Part shown: piece by piece, positions 52,623 to 63,382 of the stretch
How the letters are laid out: each line of letters opens with the position of its first letter
How positions within the stretch are numbered: the stretch's first letter is position 1
Assembly (NCBI RefSeq): GCF_030123505.1
Contig: NZ_CP126115.1
Span: 4,540,001-4,604,000 of the forward strand
Direction of reading: 5' to 3'
Length of the DNA: 64,000 nt
Source: Neobacillus sp. YX16
GTDB lineage: Bacteria; Bacillota; Bacilli; Bacillales; Cytobacillaceae
Made by a program: the position numbers and the translations under genes
Notes under the pieces: generated by a model
Seen by the model: the letters and a program-made list of their open reading frames with translations, nothing else
The model's database searches: none
Told to the model about the DNA's origin: nothing

Positions 52623-52982
52623 TTATTTAATATTTGCTAACCATTCAGCCATTGCATCGGCTTCCTCTGGTTTAACCATACCGGCTGGCATATTACCTTT
52701 ACCATTAACTACAATATCCTTAATTTCGTCTTGGGAATACCTGTCACCAACACCAGTTAAAGCAGGCCCCATTCCCCCTTGGTACGCGTCACCGTGACAG
52801 CTGACACAAGAACCTGTGTAAATGTCTTCAGGTGCTCTTACAACCTGTTCTGTTTCAGCTCCGCCTTCTTTTTCCTTGGCAAGCTCATCCATATCCCCGA
52901 GGCCTTTGAAAGACAATAAGAACATTAGTCCGATTCCAAATACAAAGATTAGGATGTAAGGAATTACCGGATTTCGATTCAT
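52623..52982 (-). CDS. cccA: Cytochrome c550
   Basis: A 119-residue membrane-anchored c-type cytochrome. One N-terminal anchor helix (YILIFVFGIGLMFLLSF), a Glu/Lys-rich linker and a haem domain with the binding motif CVSCH and the axial Met in GNMPAGMV. Residues ADAMAEWLANIK close the fold. AAGGGAGGTTAT precedes two ATGs; the second (52982) aligns with MKWNPLIPF of B. subtilis CccA. It shuttles electrons at the outer face of the membrane. Confidence 0.94.
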   Translation of the reverse strand: MNRNPVIPYILIFVFGIGLMFLLSFKGLGDMDELAKEKEGGAETEQVVRAPEDIYTGSCVSCHGDAYQGGMGPALTGVGDRYSQDEIKDIVVNGKGNMPAGMVKPEEADAMAEWLANIK

Positions 52983-53102
52983 CATATAACCTCCCTTATG
53001 TACGTATAGCTGTAAATAAATAGTCTTCTACAAACAACTACTATTTTACTTTAAAAACTTAAGAAGGAAAAGCCCTAAACTTACTTTGTCACGATAATAT
53101 TT

Positions 53103-53150
53103 ATAAAAAAAACGAAACAAGCTGAATTACACAGGAAACGTCAGCCTGTT
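53103..53150 (-). terminator. Intrinsic terminator in the sigA-cccA gap
   Basis: The minus-strand stem AAACAGGCTGA/TCAGCTTGTTT (one G-T pair) with a 15-nt loop is followed by CGTTTTTTTTATAA. It stands about 300 bp beyond the sigA terminator, ahead of cccA. Confidence 0.65.
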
Positions 53151-53402
53151 TATTCTTCCCTTTTATTCCTTTTAACAATCAATAAATCGTGCAATTGTGC
53201 AGTTAATACTCTTATAATAAAAAATCTTTTAATTAATTTTAGTTATTTTTGAATATGAATTTCCAACTATCAACATCAATTGTTTTGGGGAAAGAGCAAA
53301 GGAATACCCTTTCTTACAAAAATGAATTGTGATTAAAATCAAAATGTTTACTTTTACCTATTTGCAAAGTGTAAAACAATTCAGTAAAATAAATACAAAT
53401 GA

Positions 53403-53416
53403 GGAAAGTGCTTTCA
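53403..53416. promoter_or_regulatory. cre-like palindrome
   Basis: On the minus strand TGAAAGCACTTTCC matches a CcpA cre consensus (TGAAAGCGTTTTCA-like) at about 11-12 of 14 positions. It lies just beyond the sigA terminator. The natural target would be cccA, 420 bp away, so a function is uncertain. Confidence 0.35.
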
Positions 53417-53437
53417 TTTCCAATACTCAAAAAAATA

Positions 53438-53468
53438 GTTTACCTCTTAGTTAGAAGTAAACTACTTA
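53438..53468 (-). terminator. Terminator after sigA
   Basis: The minus-strand stem TAGTTTACxTCT/AGAxGTAAACTA with a 5-nt loop is followed by TTTTTTTGAG. Confidence 0.85.
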
Positions 53469-53483
53469 ATATTATTTAGTTAT

Positions 53484-54611
53484 TTATTCTAAAAAGTCTT
53501 TTAGACGCTTACTGCGGCTAGGATGTCTTAATTTACGCAACGCCTTTGCTTCAATTTGGCGGATACGTTCACGGGTAACACCGAAAACCTTTCCTACCTC
53601 TTCTAGAGTGCGTGTGCGGCCGTCATCTAACCCAAAGCGTAAACGAAGGACGTTTTCTTCACGATCCGTTAATGTATCAAGGACATCTTCTAGCTGCTCC
53701 TTTAATAATTCATAGGCAGCATGCTCTGAAGGTGATGTAGCATCTTGGTCTTCAATGAAATCACCTAAGTGCGAATCATCCTCTTCGCCAATAGGCGTTT
53801 CAAGGGAGACAGGCTCTTGAGCAATCTTTAAAATTTCTCTAACTTTATCTGGTGTTAAGTCCATATCTTCGCCAATTTCTTCTGGTGTAGGTTCGCGACC
53901 TAGATCCTGAAGTAATTGTCTTTGGACACGGATAAGTTTATTAATGGTTTCTACCATATGAACAGGAATACGAATAGTCCTAGCTTGGTCAGCAATTGCT
54001 CTAGTGATAGCTTGACGTATCCACCAGGTAGCATAGGTACTGAACTTAAAGCCTTTTTGATAATCAAATTTTTCAACAGCCTTAATTAATCCCATATTGC
54101 CTTCCTGAATAAGATCAAGAAATAGCATACCACGTCCAACATAACGCTTTGCAATACTGACCACGAGCCGGAGGTTTGCTTCAGCTAGTCGTCGCTTCGC
54201 TTCTTCGTCACCTTTTTCTATACGAAGTGCCAACTCTTTTTCATCGTCGGCAGAAAGCAAATCAACACGGCCAATTTCTTTTAAATACATACGAACAGGA
54301 TCATTTATCTTAACTCCAGGTGGAACACTAAGATCATTTAAATCAAACTCATCGTCATCCCCTTTTGCTAATTGCTTAGGGTTTGGATCTTCGTCTTCAC
54401 TTTCACCGACTAATTCAATTCCCTGCTCAGTTAGGGATTCTAAAAAGTCATCCATCTGATCGGATTCTAAATCAAAATTTGCCATTCTTTCCGCAATATC
54501 ATCATAGGCAAGGACGCCGGTTTTCTTTCCCAGTACCGTTAACTGGTCTTTTACTTGTTCAAAAGTCAATTCGTTCTCGGTCTCTTTTGAACGGGCTGAT
54601 TTTTCAGCCAT
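53484..54611 (-). CDS. sigA: RNA polymerase sigma factor SigA (RpoD)
   Basis: The housekeeping sigma-70 factor, 375 residues. Region 1.1 is N-terminal ([20 protein letters not shown]), region 2 has the core-binding and -10 recognition block [20 protein letters not shown] and [20 protein letters not shown], and region 4.2 ends with [23 protein letters not shown] 54611 follows GGAAGGAGGGGGACAT; the frame from 54641 starts inside that site. It lies 42 bp after dnaG, the conserved dnaG-sigA macromolecular synthesis operon. Confidence 0.97.
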   Translation of the reverse strand: MAEKSARSKETENELTFEQVKDQLTVLGKKTGVLAYDDIAERMANFDLESDQMDDFLESLTEQGIELVGESEDEDPNPKQLAKGDDDEFDLNDLSVPPGVKINDPVRMYLKEIGRVDLLSADDEKELALRIEKGDEEAKRRLAEANLRLVVSIAKRYVGRGMLFLDLIQEGNMGLIKAVEKFDYQKGFKFSTYATWWIRQAITRAIADQARTIRIPVHMVETINKLIRVQRQLLQDLGREPTPEEIGEDMDLTPDKVREILKIAQEPVSLETPIGEEDDSHLGDFIEDQDATSPSEHAAYELLKEQLEDVLDTLTDREENVLRLRFGLDDGRTRTLEEVGKVFGVTRERIRQIEAKALRKLRHPSRSKRLKDFLE

Positions 54612-54653
54612 ATGTCCCCCTCCTTCCAGAATCAAAGACATTAAAAATGGAAT

Positions 54654-56462
54654 CTATAGCGATTTACGCAATTGAATAATTTCATTCCCAATTGCGGCAG
54701 CTTTACTAAAATCACTTTGTCGCTCAGCTTCTTTTTGTTCCACTTCTTTTTCTTTTATCTTTAACAATTTTTGATAATTCAACACCTGTTTGATATAATC
54801 AGTTAATTCTTGACTGCTTAATTCTTCATTAATCGACATCATCTCAATGTCAGCGACTATTCTTCTAAGATTATCATCTTGAATATAGGTTAAAAATGCA
54901 CTAGAATCAGGATTCATATGCTCTTCATAAAAACCAATTAGATATGTTATTATTGCCTGATGTTCATCGATATTAAACGTATTACCCCGTAATAAATCCT
55001 GAACCCTATAAGCTGTGTCTCGATTTCTTAACATATGGGCAATTAACCGTCTTTCAGCAGTGTAATGAGCAGGCTTTAATTTCTTATCCTGTTTAGCCCT
55101 AACACTAGGCTTATTTATTGGCGGTGTTTGACCATGTGACTTCTTTTTTTCTGTGAAGAAAACTTGTTTCAACTGTTGCTGTAAGGCGTCAAGTGAAATG
55201 GAAAACTCAGAGGCAAGCTGCCGCAAATAATGATCTTTTTCAACAGCTTTTGTCAATTTACTTATTTCTTTAAGTATTGTTTCGATATAGGCTAGCCGAT
55301 CTCCTTCTATTTGAAGATTTTTTCCTCTTCGAAAATAAAGAAATTTAAAAGCCATCCATGTATGGCTTGCACCTATGACCTCATTACGAAACTTTTCTGG
55401 ACCATTCTTTTTTATATATTCATCTGGATCAAGTCCATCAGACATCATAGAAACTTTTATAGAACAGCCCGCATCGATGAGCATATTCCCAGCTCTAAAG
55501 GCAGCTTCAATTCCTGCTTTGTCTGAATCAAAACAAATCGTTATCGACTCAGTATTCTGCCGTATTAGGGTAATGTGCTCTTCTGTTAAAGAAGTACCCA
55601 TTGTGGCGATACCATTTTCCACACCAGATTTATCAGCAGCAATGACATCAGCAAATCCTTCAAAAAGAACAGCCTGCTGCAATTTTCGAATATTAGGTTT
55701 GGCCAGATGAAAATTATATAAAATTTTACTTTTATTAAAGATTACCGTTTCGGGACTATTTAAATATTTGGGCTCATCCGCCCCTAATGATCTCCCCGAA
55801 AAAGCAATACAGTTTCCATTGCGGTCAAAAATTGGGAACATAATCCGATCTCGGAATCGATCAAAGTAAGTTCCATCCCTTTCTCGTTTGATAATCAATC
55901 CGGCCTTTTCCATTATTTCTGGTAAAAAATCCCTTTTCGCAAGAAATTTGTATACAAAATCCCATGAATTTAATGAATAACCAATTTGAAATTTATCAAT
56001 CGATTCTCGGGTAAAGCCTCTGTTCAACAAATACTCTAAAGCATGTTGACCGTCTTTCGTATTAACCAATAAATGATGGTAGAATTTACGCAAAAGCTCA
56101 TGCGCGTCCAGCATTGACTGAAGTTCTGGAGAGACACTCTTACCCTTCCCATTAACTGAGAAGTTTACTTGTAAGTCAACATTAGCCTTTTCAGCTAATT
56201 TAACGGCTGCTTCTAGAAATGAAATTCCTTCAAGCTCCATTAAAAATGAGAAAACATTTCCTCCCGCTCCGCAGCCAAAGCAATGATAAATTTGTTTATC
56301 GGTTGAAACGGAAAATGATGGGGAGTTTTCTCCATGGAAAGGACATAATCCGAAGTAATTTCGCCCTTGTTTTTTCAGTTGAACGTATTCGCTAATAATT
56401 TCAACAATATCAACAGACTGACGAATTTGATTAATTTTTTCTTCGGCAATCCGTTCTGCCAT
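54654..56462 (-). CDS. dnaG: DNA primase
   Basis: A 602-residue primase. The N-terminal zinc ribbon is CPFHGENSPSFSVS with YHCFGCGAGG (about 38-62). The TOPRIM core has VLFEGFADVIAA and ICFDSDKAGIEAA, and the C-terminal helicase-binding domain begins near residue 450 (AERRLIAHMLRNRD). ATG 56462 follows GGAGATGTTTTTC. It synthesises RNA primers at the replication fork with DnaB-type helicase. Upstream, where yqxD should be, only a decayed remnant is left. Confidence 0.96.
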   Translation of the reverse strand: MAERIAEEKINQIRQSVDIVEIISEYVQLKKQGRNYFGLCPFHGENSPSFSVSTDKQIYHCFGCGAGGNVFSFLMELEGISFLEAAVKLAEKANVDLQVNFSVNGKGKSVSPELQSMLDAHELLRKFYHHLLVNTKDGQHALEYLLNRGFTRESIDKFQIGYSLNSWDFVYKFLAKRDFLPEIMEKAGLIIKRERDGTYFDRFRDRIMFPIFDRNGNCIAFSGRSLGADEPKYLNSPETVIFNKSKILYNFHLAKPNIRKLQQAVLFEGFADVIAADKSGVENGIATMGTSLTEEHITLIRQNTESITICFDSDKAGIEAAFRAGNMLIDAGCSIKVSMMSDGLDPDEYIKKNGPEKFRNEVIGASHTWMAFKFLYFRRGKNLQIEGDRLAYIETILKEISKLTKAVEKDHYLRQLASEFSISLDALQQQLKQVFFTEKKKSHGQTPPINKPSVRAKQDKKLKPAHYTAERRLIAHMLRNRDTAYRVQDLLRGNTFNIDEHQAIITYLIGFYEEHMNPDSSAFLTYIQDDNLRRIVADIEMMSINEELSSQELTDYIKQVLNYQKLLKIKEKEVEQKEAERQSDFSKAAAIGNEIIQLRKSL

Positions 56463-56500
56463 GAAAAACATCTCCATTTATACTTATTCTGCAAAGAAAT

Positions 56501-56790
56501 CTAAATTCCTGCATATTTCGACAAAATTTTTGTTAATTCTTTCGTGAATTTTGAACGATCATCAGAATTATAAATTCCAATATCCTGTGTTACAGTAATA
56601 TCCCCCTTTGCAGTATGATTCATAATGAATAAGTCCGCTGCTTCTTTTCTGGAATCAACTTTCTATGTAGCGTTAACATATGTAGTCGTATTGGTTCCAT
56701 GTTGATCATAAGAAGCAATAAAATGGAAAAGGTAGAAGCAATTTCGACATTTTCCTCTTTTAACGGGCATGAATCTGCATCGACAAATTA
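56501..56790 (-). pseudogene. yqxD: Decayed yqxD (DUF188/UPF0178 family)
   Basis: No frame is open, yet translation of the minus strand gives family pieces in order. FVDADSCPLKEENVEIAST comes in one frame; then, after a frameshift near 56728, HFIASYDQHGTNTTTYVNAT, a TAG stop, KVDSRKEAADLFIMNHTAKG, DITVTQDIG, and finally DDRSKFTKELTKILSKYAGI with the normal stop. About 45 residues between QDIG and the C-terminal helix, normally holding LAS...L.PRG and the basic loop, are deleted. The start codon region is also lost (TAA just before FVDAD). In B. subtilis intact yqxD stands exactly here, upstream of dnaG. Confidence 0.85.
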
Positions 56791-57074
56791 GTTGGAATCC
56801 CATTTGTATAAGTATTAATTCTACATCTCTCAGCATATTCCTTCTTTAAGATGCTAACTTTTTTAGGAAACTCGCCAATTGGCAAGTCCAAAAGACCGGA
56901 GCATGAGGGTAGTTGTACTTATACATTCAGAATTTATAAATGTGAAATCTGAATAGCCCAAAAAGACTTATGTCGAATTTTTTTCTTTAGGTTCCCTTGA
57001 CATCTAACAATAAATAGTTTATTCGTATACATGCAAGTCTAAACCTAAAAGATTCATTTTTATCACAATTTTTT
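56791..57074. other. Non-coding stretch between yqfL and the yqxD remnant
   Basis: AT-rich sequence with no convincing reading frame. It may be the rest of the decayed yqxD upstream part and the dnaG-sigA leader. An imperfect palindrome around CTCGCCAATTGGCAAG (56868-56884) is the only regular element noticed. Confidence 0.4.
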
Positions 57075-57103
57075 ATTATAGTACATTCTTTTCTACATTT
57101 CCA
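57075..57103 (-). promoter_or_regulatory. Probable sigma-A promoter for the dnaG-sigA unit
   Basis: On the minus strand TGGAAA (57098-57103), a 17-bp spacer and a perfect TATAAT (57075-57080). It follows the yqfL terminator and points to the yqxD remnant and dnaG, about 610 bp away. Confidence 0.55.
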
Positions 57104-57121
57104 TACTTTTTTTAGCCTTAT

Positions 57122-57152
57122 ATGAAAAACACATAATCTAAGATTATGTGTT
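57122..57152 (-). terminator. Terminator after yqfL
   Basis: An 11-12-bp stem AACACATAATCT/AGATTATGTGTT with almost no loop; the minus strand continues TTTTCATATAAGG. It begins next to the yqfL stop. Confidence 0.7.
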
Positions 57153-57960
57153 AGGACCTTCTTTTATGAAAGTAATTTAGAATAACATTTGCTGTTTCTT
57201 CCACGGCTTTATTGGTAACATCAATAACGGGACAATTAATTCTATTTACTATTTTTTCAAAGAAGGTTAATTCATCACGAATTCGTTCAATATTTGCGTA
57301 GCTTGCCTGGTCATTTAATCCTAGTGAGATTAATCGTTCACGCCTAATATTATTTAGTTTTTGTGGACTTATTTTTAATCCAAAACATTTTTCAGCGGGC
57401 ACTTTGTATAATTCCTCTGGAGGGTCCACTTCTGGAACTAGGGGTACATTGGCAACTTTCAAACGTTTTAAAGCTAAATATTGAGACAAAGGAGTTTTTG
57501 ACGTCCTAGACACTCCAATTAAGACAATATCCGCTTTTAAGATTCCCCTTGGATCTCGTCCATCATCATATTTCACAGCAAACTCAATGGCTTCAACTTT
57601 TTTAAAATAGTCTTCATCCAGTTTTCTTACGAGTCCGGGTTCGCAAAGAGGGGCTTTCCCACTGAAAATTTGAATTTGATCCATGATTGGTCCCATTAAG
57701 TCAACAGCGTAAATTCCTGCTTCATCCGCTTTTTCCTTCATATAAACTCTCATATCAGGTTTTACAAGAGTAAATGCAATCATAGCGTGGTCCATTGTGA
57801 CCAGCGAAATTACTTCATCAATATGTTCCTTGTCCTCCACATAAGGGAATCTCTTTAATGTCATTCCTGACCCATTAAACTGGCTGATTGCTGCTTTAGT
57901 AACTAATTCAGCTGTTTCCCCCACTGAATCAGATACTACATATATGACTGGTGTAATCAT
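57151..57960 (-). CDS. yqfL: PEP synthase/PPDK regulatory protein family, YqfL
   Basis: A 269-residue DUF299 protein, a bifunctional Ser/Thr kinase and phosphorylase that switches pyruvate phosphate dikinase or PEP synthase on and off. Features are the N-terminal [19 protein letters not shown] and the nucleotide loop [17 protein letters not shown]. In B. subtilis it modulates CcpN activity, consistent with its place directly after ccpN. CTGTTGAGGAAGA is the ribosome site region. Confidence 0.92.
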   Translation of the reverse strand: MITPVIYVVSDSVGETAELVTKAAISQFNGSGMTLKRFPYVEDKEHIDEVISLVTMDHAMIAFTLVKPDMRVYMKEKADEAGIYAVDLMGPIMDQIQIFSGKAPLCEPGLVRKLDEDYFKKVEAIEFAVKYDDGRDPRGILKADIVLIGVSRTSKTPLSQYLALKRLKVANVPLVPEVDPPEELYKVPAEKCFGLKISPQKLNNIRRERLISLGLNDQASYANIERIRDELTFFEKIVNRINCPVIDVTNKAVEETANVILNYFHKRRS

Positions 57961-58028
57961 TCTTCCTCAACAGCTCCTCTGGAATTACTTTTATTATTTT
58001 TCTACGTCCGGGCCATAGGTTTTACGAA

Positions 58029-58664
58029 TCACTCATCACCCAAGGCAACAAATGCTTTTGTGATATTTGTTTTTGTTATTCTGCCGATTACTTCATAACC
58101 ATTTTCTGACTGCCTTACTACAGGCAACGCGTCAATTTGTTTATCAATTAGTAATTTAGCGACATCGATTAATGAGTCATCCATTTCACACATTGTAATA
58201 TTAGGCATTCTAGTCATAATGATGTTTATTGGCAGTGCCGTAAGCTCCTGTTTGCCGATACTGGCTCTAAGCAAATCTTTTCTTGATAAAACCCCAACTA
58301 ACAGAGCGTTTTGGTCTACAACAAATAATGTTCCCACATCCTCAAGGAACATTGTACAAATCGCATCATAAACCGAAACATTTTCCCTAACTATGACAGG
58401 GATTGAATTATAATCTCGTACAAGTATCTTCTGGAGGTTTTCCGTTAATAGCTGGGTTCCAGATTTCCCTGTATAAAAGTACCCTACACGAGGCCTTGCG
58501 TCCAAATATCCAGCCATTGTTAATATGGACAAATCCGGTCTTAATGTTGCTCTTGTTAGGTTTAGCTGTTCAGCGATGCTTTCCCCAGTTATCGGTCCAT
58601 TATCCTTTACAATTTGAATAATAGTTTCTTGGCGTTTGGTCAGTTCTATTTTTCTCACCACCAT
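58029..58664 (-). CDS. ccpN: Gluconeogenesis repressor CcpN
   Basis: About 211 residues. An N-terminal HTH (LTKRQETIIQIVKDNGPITG, then ESIAEQLNLTRATLRPDLSI) is followed by two CBS domains (about 75-140, FLEDVGTLFVVDQNALLVGV; about 145-205, LLIDKQIDALPVV). CcpN represses gapB and pckA during glycolysis and senses nucleotides through its CBS pair. The start is uncertain: ATG 58664 or GTG 58658; both lie just after an ATGGTGGTG run that doubles as a weak ribosome site. Frames beyond 58664 are unsupported. It is in one unit with yqfL. Confidence 0.93.
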   Translation of the reverse strand: MVVRKIELTKRQETIIQIVKDNGPITGESIAEQLNLTRATLRPDLSILTMAGYLDARPRVGYFYTGKSGTQLLTENLQKILVRDYNSIPVIVRENVSVYDAICTMFLEDVGTLFVVDQNALLVGVLSRKDLLRASIGKQELTALPINIIMTRMPNITMCEMDDSLIDVAKLLIDKQIDALPVVRQSENGYEVIGRITKTNITKAFVALGDE

Positions 58665-58680
58665 ATATAATCCATTATGT

Positions 58681-58704
58681 GAGGTGCGGTATAAACCACA
58701 CCTC
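58681..58704 (-). other. Hairpin between glyQS and ccpN
   Basis: A 24-base near-palindrome (GAGGTG..GGT/ACC..CACCTC) lies between the glyQS stop and ccpN start. On the minus strand no T tract follows it, so it is not a standard terminator; it may limit read-through or protect the glyQS 3' end. Confidence 0.5.
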
Positions 58705-58718
58705 AAAATTTTTAAAAG

Positions 58719-60101
58719 TTAAAACAAAATCTTTTCTTGGATGAATGTGACTAGTTCTGCGATTGGGACACGGGTTTGCTCCATTGTGTCACGGTCTCTG
58801 ATTGTTACCATTTTGTCTTCTTTTGAATCAAAATCAAAAGTGATACAGAAAGGCGTACCAATTTCGTCATGTCTGCGGTACCGTTTTCCGATTGAACCAG
58901 CTTCATCATAGTCTACGGAGAAATACTTTGCTAATGTTTCATAGACTTCTCTTGCTTCTTCAGAGAGTTTCTTTGACAATGGAAGAATCGCTGCCTTAAA
59001 CGGTGCCAGTGCCGGGTGAAAGCGCATGACCGTTCTGGACGTTCCATCTTCGAGCTGTTCTTCGTCATAGGCATCAATTAAAAATGCTAATGTTACCCTG
59101 TCTGCCCCTAGAGAAGGCTCGATGCAATAAGGAATATATCTTTCATTTGTCTCTGGATCAATATAGTTAAAATCTTCACCTGAGAATTGCATATGCTGCT
59201 TTAAATCATAATCCGTCCGTGAAGCTACACCCCAAAGTTCTCCCCAGCCAAATGGGAATTTATATTCAAAGTCGGTAGTCGCATTACTATAATGTGAAAG
59301 TTCATCCTCTGAATGATCACGAAGTCTTAAATTTTCCTTATTTAACCCTAAAGAATGAAGCCATTGTTCTGCGAAGTTCTTCCAATAACCGAACCATTTC
59401 AAGTCCTCACCAGGCTTACAGAAAAACTCTAGCTCCATTTGTTCAAACTCACGAGTCCGGAAAGTAAAGTTTCCAGGTGTAATTTCATTACGGAAGCTTT
59501 TTCCGATTTGCGCAATCCCAAAAGGTAATTTCTTTCTCATCGTACGCTGAACATTTTTAAAATTAACGAATATCCCTTGTGCTGTTTCAGGACGCAGGAA
59601 TATTTCATTCGTGCTAGATTCAGTTACCCCTTGAAAGGTTTTAAACATGAGGTTAAATTGGCGAATGCCGGTAAAATCATGACTGCCGCAATCAGGGCAA
59701 GCAATATTATGTTCTTTAACAAGCTCTTCCATTTTATCAAACGGAAGTCCATCAACGATCATCTCGACTCCCTTTTCATCAAGAGCATTTTCAATTAACT
59801 TATCAGCACGATGTCTGGCTTTACAGTTTTTACAATCAATCATTGGGTCATTAAAGTTACCGATATGCCCAGAAGCCTCCCAAGTCCTTGGATTCATTAA
59901 GATGCTTGCATCTAATCCGACATTGTATGGAGACTCTTGAACAAACTTTTTCCACCAAGCTTGTTTAATGTTATTCTTAAATTCAACACCTAATGGTCCA
60001 TAATCCCATGTATTTGCAAGTCCTCCATAAATTTCGGACCCCGGAAAGATAAATCCTCTGTGCTTTGCATGAGAAACAATTTGCTCCATTGATACTTTCA
60101 T
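58719..60101 (-). CDS. glyQS: Glycyl-tRNA synthetase, single-chain (alpha2) type
   Basis: A 460-residue class II aminoacyl-tRNA synthetase of the single-chain type found in the B. cereus group, eukaryotes and archaea. Motif 2 is [20 protein letters not shown], motif 3 is [16 protein letters not shown], and the C-terminal anticodon domain begins near residue 360 ([14 protein letters not shown]). A zinc site is suggested by CKNCKARH and CPDCGSHD. B. subtilis instead has the two-subunit glyQ/glyS enzyme at this locus. It is controlled by the T-box leader upstream. Confidence 0.95.
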   Translation of the reverse strand: MKVSMEQIVSHAKHRGFIFPGSEIYGGLANTWDYGPLGVEFKNNIKQAWWKKFVQESPYNVGLDASILMNPRTWEASGHIGNFNDPMIDCKNCKARHRADKLIENALDEKGVEMIVDGLPFDKMEELVKEHNIACPDCGSHDFTGIRQFNLMFKTFQGVTESSTNEIFLRPETAQGIFVNFKNVQRTMRKKLPFGIAQIGKSFRNEITPGNFTFRTREFEQMELEFFCKPGEDLKWFGYWKNFAEQWLHSLGLNKENLRLRDHSEDELSHYSNATTDFEYKFPFGWGELWGVASRTDYDLKQHMQFSGEDFNYIDPETNERYIPYCIEPSLGADRVTLAFLIDAYDEEQLEDGTSRTVMRFHPALAPFKAAILPLSKKLSEEAREVYETLAKYFSVDYDEAGSIGKRYRRHDEIGTPFCITFDFDSKEDKMVTIRDRDTMEQTRVPIAELVTFIQEKILF

Positions 60102-60137
60102 TTTCTTTACTCCTCTTCGTTTTATAAAAAATTAAAA

Positions 60138-60184
60138 ATAAAAAACTCCCGTCACTATGCTTTTTAAGCATAGGGACGAGAGTT
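60138..60184 (-). terminator. T-box terminator hairpin
   Basis: The minus-strand stem AACTCTCGTCCCTATGCTT/AAGCATAGTGACGGGAGTT (few mismatches) is followed by TTTTTATTTTT. It is the off state of the T-box switch. Confidence 0.88.
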
Positions 60185-60350
60185 ACCCGCGGTTCCACCC
60201 TATTTGCTGCATGTTAAAAGCAGCCTCTTTAATGTGTGATGTCACACAAGATATGCTCAAGAACGCCTTCCTTAGGTCCCTATACCCTAGCTCACACCAT
60301 CCTAGGTTCGCTTTTATAAAGATTGCTAAGTACTCTTTTCCTTCATAGCA
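60140..60350 (-). ncRNA. T-box: Glycine T-box leader of glyQS
   Basis: On the minus strand the leader has stem I elements, the specifier GGC (60265-60267, in GAAGGCGTTC), the T-box bulge AGGGTGGAACCGCGGG (around 60185-60201) and a terminator hairpin with T run. GGC is a glycine codon. Uncharged tRNA-Gly pairs with both specifier and T-box and stabilises the antiterminator, so glyQS is expressed when glycyl-tRNA is short. Confidence 0.93.
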
Positions 60351-60370
60351 ACTATTTATTATTAAATCAC

Positions 60371-60399
60371 ATATTATCGAAAACTAAAATAAAAGTCAA
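60371..60399 (-). promoter_or_regulatory. Sigma-A promoter of the glyQS T-box leader
   Basis: On the minus strand TTGACT (60394-60399), a 17-bp spacer and TAATAT (60371-60376), directly upstream of the T-box. Confidence 0.75.
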
Positions 60400-60405
60400 T
60401 AAGTC

Positions 60406-61158
60406 CTATAATTGATCACGAAATTTTTCCATGGATTGGAGGAATTTCTTTGTTTTTAGATAAAGACCTGAGTATTCTTCGTAGTAGGATGAAATAACTG
60501 TTTTTAACTCATCTTTTGTTTCCTGTTTTACTGAGATATTTCCTAATCTCGAAAGATCAATAAAATAAAATAATCGTAATAATTTTACAGATGATGGCGA
60601 TAATTTATAATGGTACGGATCCTTATCTAAACAGCGGTGACAGATAAAGCCGCCTTCACGAATTGAAAAAGAAAAAAGTCCGTCTGTGCTGCCGCAAACG
60701 GAACATTGATTAAGTATTGGATATAATCCCAATACATTCAGCATTTTCATCTCGTAGATATTCATCAGAATATCTGAATCATATCCTTCGTTCAAATAAT
60801 TAAGTGTTTGAAAGAGCAGTTCGAAATGAAATGGGTTTGGTTTCTTATCCTCCGTACACTTATCTGTTAATTCTACAATATAACTAGCATAGGCAGTAAG
60901 GAAAATATCCTCACCAATACTGCGAAAACTAGTAATCATTTCTCCCTGTTGTATGGTACCTAATCCAGATCCTCTTTGGACTAGAAAGTAACCGTGAGTA
61001 AAAAGCTGAGTAATAGAGGAAAGCCGGCTGTTTGGCTTTTTAGCACCTCTTGCCATAACACCAATCTTTCCCCATTCCCTGGTATATAAGGTAATAATTT
61101 TATTGGTTTCACCATAATCTGTAGTTCTAATGACGATGCCTTCACACTTTTGGAGCAT
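60406..61158 (-). CDS. recO: DNA repair protein RecO
   Basis: A 250-residue recombination mediator that helps load RecA with RecR and RecF. The N-terminal OB fold begins [20 protein letters not shown], and a four-cysteine zinc finger is seen in [12 protein letters not shown] and FICHRC. The start is ATG 61158; four further codons upstream lie over the GGGATGGTGA ribosome site. It is 31 bp after yqzL and probably cotranscribed. Family length is normal. Confidence 0.94.
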   Translation of the reverse strand: MLQKCEGIVIRTTDYGETNKIITLYTREWGKIGVMARGAKKPNSRLSSITQLFTHGYFLVQRGSGLGTIQQGEMITSFRSIGEDIFLTAYASYIVELTDKCTEDKKPNPFHFELLFQTLNYLNEGYDSDILMNIYEMKMLNVLGLYPILNQCSVCGSTDGLFSFSIREGGFICHRCLDKDPYHYKLSPSSVKLLRLFYFIDLSRLGNISVKQETKDELKTVISSYYEEYSGLYLKTKKFLQSMEKFRDQL

Positions 61159-61189
61159 ATATGTCACCATCCCGATACATTAGACAAAC

Positions 61190-61333
61190 TTATGAAACGG
61201 GAAAATCCATTTGCGCTAGATCTTCAGTCTGATTTCCGGGTATTTCTTGGTTTTCCTTCTCAAGCTCTTTAAAGAGAAGATATGTGTCAATATTACCTGT
61301 CTGTAGGAATACTTTCCACGTAAAATCCATCAT
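61190..61333 (-). CDS. yqzL: YqzL family protein
   Basis: A 47-residue protein, ATG 61333 to TAA 61190, reading MMDFTWKVFLQTGNIDTYLL followed by FKELEKENQEIPG and ending AQMDFPVS. This matches the YqzL family (B. subtilis MLDFTWKFFSQTGSIDTYLL) which stands upstream of recO. AAAGGTGGGG lies six bases before the start. The second Met at 61330 is an alternative start. Function unknown. Confidence 0.9.
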   Translation of the reverse strand: MMDFTWKVFLQTGNIDTYLLFKELEKENQEIPGNQTEDLAQMDFPVS

Positions 61334-61500
61334 CGAAAACCCCACCTTTCATGATTTAGACTAGCCTTTTAAAGAATCCCAAACCTTACAATTATCATAG
61401 CCTGCCTAAGCAAAAATCATAAGACGAAAATATTGTTAATGTTGTCCATGCATAATTCTATATAAGGGTTAATATTTTAGATAGGGTTAATTAGTTAGTA

Positions 61501-62815
<1,315 letters not shown>

Positions 62816-62927
62816 TCAATCTTCCCTTCCAGCAGTAATTATCTGCCGCTTTCTTTATTTTACCCTAAAAATGTCACAAAATCATCACTTGTAGCGAAAA
62901 AGTAATATAAAAATTTGAATTTTCATA

Positions 62928-62966
62928 AAAATCAGCTAATTCATCAATATTCGGATAAGCTGATAA
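62928..62966 (-). terminator. Weak terminator after dgkA
   Basis: A 7-9-bp stem (ATCAGCT/AGCTGAT plus flanking A-T pairs) with a long loop is followed on the minus strand by TTTTTATG. It stands in the dgkA-cdd gap. Confidence 0.45.
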
Positions 62967-63004
62967 GTTATTGTACCGAATTCGTAATTCCATTTCAAAT
63001 CACA

Positions 63005-63382
63005 TCAGAATAACCATCTAAAAAAATAGGGTATAAAGATAATAATCCCAATCGCAACCGCAATAACAGCATAAATAAAAACAGCTCCTGCAGCTAAATC
63101 CTTTGCTTGTTTAGCAAGTGGGTGGTACTCCGCTGTAATCAAATCAACGACACGCTCTATTGCACTATTCATCAATTCTAAGGAGAAGATTCCACCTATT
63201 GCTAAAATGACAAATAACCATTCTAATTTATTGATTGAAAAAAATATCGAACACCCAATTACCACAATAGAAACCAATAAATGGATGCGCATATTTCTTT
63301 CTGTCCTAAGAGCTGTCTGAATCCCCGATAAGGCATAATAAAATGATTTCCATAAAGGAATACGTTTATCTTGTAAGTCCAT
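63005..63382 (-). CDS. dgkA: Undecaprenol kinase (DgkA family)
   Basis: A 125-residue protein with three membrane helices. The family block is [20 protein letters not shown], then [20 protein letters not shown] and [12 protein letters not shown] with the active-site Glu and Asn. Gram-positive members phosphorylate undecaprenol to recycle the lipid carrier for wall synthesis. It starts 17 bp inside the ybeY reading frame, so the two are coupled. Confidence 0.94.
   Translation of the reverse strand: MDLQDKRIPLWKSFYYALSGIQTALRTERNMRIHLLVSIVVIGCSIFFSINKLEWLFVILAIGGIFSLELMNSAIERVVDLITAEYHPLAKQAKDLAAGAVFIYAVIAVAIGIIIFIPYFFRWLF

Larger units (their letters stand above)
52986..53483. other. Intergenic region, sigA / cccA
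   Basis: A 498-bp gap, very AT-rich. It holds the sigA terminator (53438), a second minus-strand hairpin with T tract (53113) and a cre-like palindrome (53403). No protein-coding frame of note. The stretch 53155-53400 could hold an RNA gene between the two terminators, but no full promoter is evident. Confidence 0.5.
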
